From the NCBI RefSeq assembly GCF_032854445.1, contig NC_088295.1:88768644-88832643 (forward strand): a stretch of 64,000 nt of DNA. The letters run 5' to 3'. The notes beneath the pieces are model-generated. The model made no database searches. It had not been told where the DNA came from and was given only the letters and a program-made list of their open reading frames with translations. Origin of the DNA: Liolophura sinensis (lineage: Eukaryota; Mollusca; Polyplacophora; Chitonida; Chitonidae). Shown here piece by piece: positions 58,560-64,000 of the stretch. The position numbers and the translations under genes were made by a program. Within the stretch, counting starts at the first letter, position 1, and each line of letters begins with the position of its first letter.

Positions 58560-60840
58560 ATATGTGGAGTGTGTGTGGAGTCCTGACACCTGTCTCTAGT
58601 GTGTACTCTTCAGTCCTGTCACACCATACATGTACAGTGTATATGGAGGCACGGCACCTGTCTCTTGTGTGTACACTTCAGCAGGAGATCGAAATTCTGA
58701 TCACCCCTACAGAGGTCAAGGGGATTAATCAATCCCCACGATTGATCACCTTAAGCTTACATAGTTTGTCTAATCTTATGTTGTGCATTCGTTTTGCCAA
58801 CTTTTCTGAAATTTGGAGGACGTCACCCTCTGGAAAGAATTGTCATATATGTGTATTGGTTTTAATAATATTCTTTGATTGATTTTAAGGTGGTAATAGT
58901 GTTAATTAAAATATTAATCATTAAATTACAGTGGACATTCTGTTTCCAAGTCATTTTTCAAACCATGTGCATCCACAAACTCCTCAGAGGTGTGAACATT
59001 TATTTGGGATTATGAAGCTAAACATTTCATTGGTCACGCAATTTTGGCTGAGCCAATCATAGGTCACATTAAATATAAGTAGTCTATGACACCTGTCTCT
59101 AGTGTGTACTTTTCAGTCCTGTCACACTATACATGTACACATACAGTATATATGAAGGTGTGAATGTGACTTCTGGATGTACTCTTTAGTGCTCCGAACC
59201 TTTACATGTACAGTGTGTATGGAGTCCTGACATCTGTCTCTAGTGTGTACTCTTCAGTCCTGTCACACTATACATGTACACATACAGTATATATGAAGGT
59301 GTGAATGTGACTTCTGGATGTACTCTTTAGTGCTCCGAACCTTTACATGTACAGTGTGTATGGAGTCCTGACATCTGTCTCTAGTGTGTACTCTTCAGTC
59401 CTGTCACACTATACATGTACACATACAGTATATATGAAGGTGTGAATGTGACTTCTGGATGTACTCTTTAGTGCTCTGAACCTTTACATTACAGTGTGTT
59501 TGGAGTCCTGACATCTGTCTCTAGTGGGTACTTTTCAGTCCTGTCACACTATACATGTACACATACAGTATATATGAAGGTGTGAATGTGACTTCTGGAT
59601 GTACTCTTTAGTGCTCTGAACCTTTACATTACAGTGTGTTTGGAGTCCTGACATCTGTCTCTAGTGGGTACTCTTCAGTCCTGTCACACTATACATGTAC
59701 AGTGTGTATGAAGGGGTGACACTTGGGGTGACACTTTAGGGTGTTATGCAATATATGTGCAGTGTGTGTGTGGAATCCTGACACCTGTCTGGTGTGTACT
59801 CTTCAGTCCTGTCACAGTGTATATGTGACTTCTGGGTGTACTCTTTAGTGCTCCGAACCTTTACATGTACAGTGTGTATGGAGCCCTGACACCTGGGTCT
59901 AGTGTGTACTCTTCAGTCCTGTCACACTATACATGTACAGTGTGTATGGAGGCATGGCACCTAAATCTACTATGTACCCTTCAGGACTGTCACACTATAC
60001 ATGCACGATGTGTATGGAGGCATGGCACCTAAATCTAGTGTGTACCCTTCAGGACTGTCCTGCAGTATATGTGCAGTGTGTATGGAGCCCTGACACCTGT
60101 CTCTAGTGTGTACTCTTCAGTTCTGTCACACTATACATGTACAGTGTGTATGGAGGCATGGCACCTAAATCTACTATGTACCCTTCAGGACTGTCACACT
60201 ATACATGCACGATGTGTATGGAGGCATGGCACCTAAATCTAGTGTGTACCCTTCAGGACTGTCCTACAGTATATGTGCAGTGTGTATGGAGCCCTGACAC
60301 CTGGGTCTAGTGTGTACTCTTCAGTCCTGTCACACTATACATGTACAGTGTGTATGGAGGCATGGCACCTAAATCTATTGTGTACCCTTCAGGACTGTCA
60401 CACTATACATGCACGATGTGTATGGAGGCATGGCACCTAAATCTAGTGTGTACCCTTCAGGACTGTCCTGCAGTATATGTGCAGTGTGTATGGAGCCCTG
60501 ACACCTGTCTCTAGTGTGTACTCTTCAGTTCTGTCACACTATACATGTACAGTGTGTATGGAGGCATGGCACCTAAATCTACTGTGTACCCTTCAGGACT
60601 GTCACACTATACATGCACGATGTGTATGGAGGCATGGCACCTAAATCTAGTGTGTACCCTTCAGGACTGTCCTACAGTATATGTGCAGTGTGTATGGAGT
60701 CCTAACACCTGTCTCTGTGTACTCTTCAGTCCTGTCACACTATACATGTACATATACAGTGTATATGGAGGCATGATCATGACTCCAGGGTGTACTTTTT
60801 AGTGCTCCCACCCTATATATGTACAGTGTGTATGGAATTC
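58560..60840. repeat. Composite minisatellite, ~70-bp monomers in 141- and 204-bp higher-order units
   Basis: Monomers share CACTATACATGTACAGTGTG and a TTCAGTCCTGTCACAC or TTCAGGACTGTC block. In 59087-59700 the order repeats every 141 bp (TTCAG at 59112, 59253, 59394). In 59880-60740 it repeats every 204 bp (TTCAG at 60116, 60320, 60524). About 400 bp of unrelated sequence (58685-59083) interrupts the array near its start. Confidence 0.92.
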
Positions 60841-63154
60841 TGACACCTGTCCCTCGTGCTGTCTTATATGCAATAACCAGGCTTACGTAGTGAAATAATC
60901 ATAAAATCTTTAACAAATACAAAGATGCAGCCCCCAATGTTTTAGAAGAAAAGCCTGTGCATTCCAGGGAAGTTGCTTCCTGGTGAGTCTGAAGTTTATT
61001 ATGATCCCAGTGTCTTAGTCAAATGGATCAAAGTTGAAGAAAGTGCTGTAAGAGGGCCGCTGTCCCACTGTTCTGTGCTCTTTTTTTCATCTCCATGTTG
61101 AATTAAAGGATGAAGAACAGTGTAAAACTGTGATCATTCACTGTGAAAAAAACCTGTCACGCCACTCCAGAAGACAAGAGCCGAGTAATCCACACAGGTT
61201 TTTTGTCTGAGTTTTTTATCGGGAACTCTCCAGTGAACATTAATTAAAGTCACGCAGCATCACGTATTCTGCGTATGTGCGTTTTAAATGTTTATTTTCC
61301 AGCATCACAATAGAGTCATCTTTGTGTGTTGTCTGGAATTTTTTTAGATGGAAATTGAGGGCATTTGACTAAACTATTTACCAGGTATTTCTCTTAAACA
61401 AACCTCCTTTGTCAGGACTGACAAAAAATGGCTGGGTTGGCTTTATCCATTAGTCATAGTTTTATCCGAACTATTAAAGTACCACTGTTGGAATCAACAA
61501 GTGAGGGGTAAAAAGTGAGTGGAGCTGACTGCTGATGTATTTTTGTCCTTAGCCTGACACAGCATGCATTGATTACGTGGCCTGGCGGTGTACCAGTTCA
61601 CCTCCAGCTGTGTTGCTCTGCACAGGACTCTCCCTCACACAGACCTTATTAAATGATCTCAATCAGTGCAGGATCGCCCTGGCCACTATAACCATACTCA
61701 AATGTTTCTGTGAAAATGTAAACGCAGTCTTAGTATTACTGTAAGTTGTTACCAGTGCTGTTTTCTACATCCTGAAACCGATATGCAATACTGTTACTGC
61801 TGTTGTTAAGAAAATTCTGTGACAGCCTATACGTACCATTGTCTTGGATCCTCCATGGTGACTCAACTTACTGAATCTTGTTCTAGCAAAGCATATTATT
61901 ACTATAGTAATAGGTGACAGTGAACAGGCCTTCATTCTTCACTCTATGCACCCACTGCCACAAACATCCATCAAAGGACTTTGTTTCAGGAAACTGCCAA
62001 ACTTCTATAGTTGAATATGAGAAACTAATTAAAGTTAGCTATTAGTGTATAGTATCGTTCTTCTGGTGTTATTTATTGAACTCTTTGAGTAGCTCCTTTT
62101 CAAAATTTCGTGTAACACAAACACATGTTTACAAAGAGATTGGACTGAGAGATTTATGTTACGCGGTTAATGGTTTAACACATGATTTTCAAAGCTTTGG
62201 TAAAGTATATATAAGGATGCAGCCCTAAATAGGTCGTCTTTTCAAGATCCTATGCATATATGGGATGTCATAAAAGGTCAAAATGGCTATTAAGAATGCT
62301 AAAGGTTCTATACCAGACTTTTTTTGCTGAAAGATATATTTTGCTAATCAGATCAATTGTAATAAGAATAGCTGAAATTCATGCCTTTCAGAAACTATCA
62401 GAGTCGTAGCACCTGTACTATTTATGGTGATAAAATGATCCAAAAATTTGAAACAGTTATAAAGCAATCCACATCATGAATTTTATGAAATTTATCTCAA
62501 CACTTTAGTCGGTCCATCTATAGAACGTTTTGTTTTTCTGCAGTTTATTAAGTGACAGGCAGTAACACTGGACAAAGGATTTTTCCCAAAGCTTTAATAT
62601 AATGGTTTTCATGGATTTGGTTTTATAAGGTTTTCGGCAGTAGTACCACGAAGTAATCTCTTCAATGGACAGTAGAGCCTTTAGACTTGACCAGAGGCCA
62701 TATAATTATTAAGTTGATAAACAGTCCTTCAAATTGTACTCCATGGCCTAAGGGTTTGTGAAAATCATGAATTATCAAATATGTAATTGTAATTTCAGTT
62801 TTAATATTGTCTTATTTGTTGTAGCTCTTGATGAATTTTCTGCTCTGATGTAAATGTTTTTTGTTTTTTATTTTTATTTTTTGTTTAATGAACACATATC
62901 TGGCGAAATATTTGTAAAGTTGTCCATTACTTTTGTGTAATATTTTTTCTCATGGTTGTAGGATTTGTGGCTTATGCCAACTCTACCATCTGTCTAGACA
63001 TAGTTATTAGACTGTTTACTGAATTAGTTAAATTTGTTAATTTTTGAGGATCTTTGAGGAACAGAGTTTTTACTGTTCAAGGACTAATGCAATTCTAATT
63101 TCATATCTTTTGGACTGCTATCACATGCGTTCACATGCGATTGGATAGGTATGC
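60841..63154. other. PSMD3 intron 10, no exon found
   Basis: AT-rich sequence without the expected acidic C-terminal PSMD3 exon on either strand. No other gene recognised. Confidence 0.55.
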
Positions 63155-64000
63155 TGCTATGCATAGTGAGAGGTGCTCCTGTGATGTGTGGAGAGGGGTG
63201 CTGCTGCGATGTATGACGGGGTGCTTCTGTGATGAATGGTGAGAGGTGTTCCTGGGATGTATGGAGAAGGATGTTCCTCTGATGTATGGGGAGGGGTGTC
63301 CCTGCGATGTTCTGAGAGGGGTGTTCCTCTGATGTATGGAGAGGGGTGCTCTTGCGATGTGTGGAGAGGGATGTTCCTGCGATGTATGGAGAAGGGTGCT
63401 CCTGCGATGTATGGAGAAGGGTGCTCCTGCGATGTATGGAGAAGGGTGCTCCTGCAATGTATGGAGAGGAGTGCTCATGCAATGTATGGAGAAGGGTGCA
63501 CCTGTGATGTATGGAGAGGGATGCTCCTGCGATGTGTAGAGAGGGTGCTCCTGCGATGTATGGAGATGTTTGCTCCTGCGATGTGTGGAGATGTTTGCTC
63601 CTGTGATGTATGGAGAAGGATGCTCCTGTGATGTATGGAGAAGGATGCTCTGATGTATGGAGATGTTTGCTCCTGTAGTGAATGGAGAGGGTGCTGCTGC
63701 GATGTATGGAGAGGGGTGCTCCTGTGATGTATGGAGAGGGGTGCTCCTGCAATGTATGGAGAGGGGTGCTCTTGCGATGTATGGAGAAGGGTGCTCCTGT
63801 GATGTATGAGGAGGGGTGCTCCTGCGATGTATGGAGAAGGGTGCTCCTGCGATGTATGGAGAGGGGTGCTCCTGCGATGTATGGAGAAGGGTGCTCCTGT
63901 GATGTATGGGGAGGGGTGCTCCTGCGATGTATGGAGAAGGGTGCTGCTGCGATGTATGGAGAAGGGTGCTCCTGTGATGTATGGAGGTTGCTCATGCAGT
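63155..64000. repeat. Minisatellite, 25-bp unit, ~33 copies, runs off the window
   Basis: Units of GATGTATGGAGAAGGGTGCT plus CCTGC with GAGGGG and TGTTTGCT variants. It leaves a 303-codon minus-strand frame with a 25-residue period (SQEHPSPYIAGAP-type). This follows from 3 x 25 bp and is not evidence of a gene. Confidence 0.95.

Noticed and set aside
63084-63995. 303-codon minus-strand open frame of His/Ser/Pro-rich repeats
   Set aside because: It is created by the 25-bp minisatellite (75 bp = 25 codons). The opposite strand is also open, there is no start or splice context, and no family resembles it.

Overview
This is eukaryotic nuclear DNA. It is AT-rich and intron-rich, with clean GT-AG splice sites. 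It most likely comes from a mollusc or another lophotrochozoan. That placement rests on the mollusc-like protein sequences and on many copies of a tRNA-derived SINE whose conserved 3' tail I associate with mollusc genomes; it is inference, not a database result. There is no bacterial operon, CRISPR array or phage.

Two protein-coding genes lie head to tail on the + strand. Gene 1 (exons 3216 to 30560) is the 3' portion of an extended synaptotagmin (E-Syt), an ER-plasma membrane tethering and lipid-transfer protein. Eighteen exons join in one unbroken frame of 641 codons plus stop. They cover the C-terminal part of the SMP domain, C2A, C2B, a low-complexity linker and C2C. The 5' exons lie upstream of the window. 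Gene 2 (39465 to at least 58425) is PSMD3/Rpn3, a PCI-domain subunit of the 26S proteasome lid. Ten exons are visible, from the start codon to just before the acidic C-terminal tail; the last coding exon is not visible and probably lies beyond base 64000. The two genes have no obvious functional link.

The rest is intron and intergenic DNA rich in tandem repeats. I count sixteen separate minisatellite arrays with unit lengths of 22 to 204 bp, together about 19 kb or roughly 30% of the window. Ten of them are inside E-Syt introns. The largest is a 6.6-kb array of 25-bp units in intron 10, which contains a nearly exact 2298-bp tandem duplication. Interspersed elements include at least eight pieces of one tRNA-derived SINE family (one with a perfect 12-bp target-site duplication), two other SINE-like pieces, a roughly 1-kb hAT-like non-autonomous DNA transposon with a 6-bp target-site duplication, and several MITE-like inverted-repeat elements.

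The points most worth a second look are these. PSMD3 exons 6 and 8 each carry three single-base duplications that add up to +3, while all other exons are clean; consensus error is the simplest explanation, but decay is possible. PSMD3 intron 5 has a GC-AG boundary. E-Syt exon 13 is squeezed between two unrelated arrays, one of which repeats a 3'-splice-site-like motif. SINE insertions abut splice sites in both genes. I found no new defence, metabolic or regulatory system in the window.
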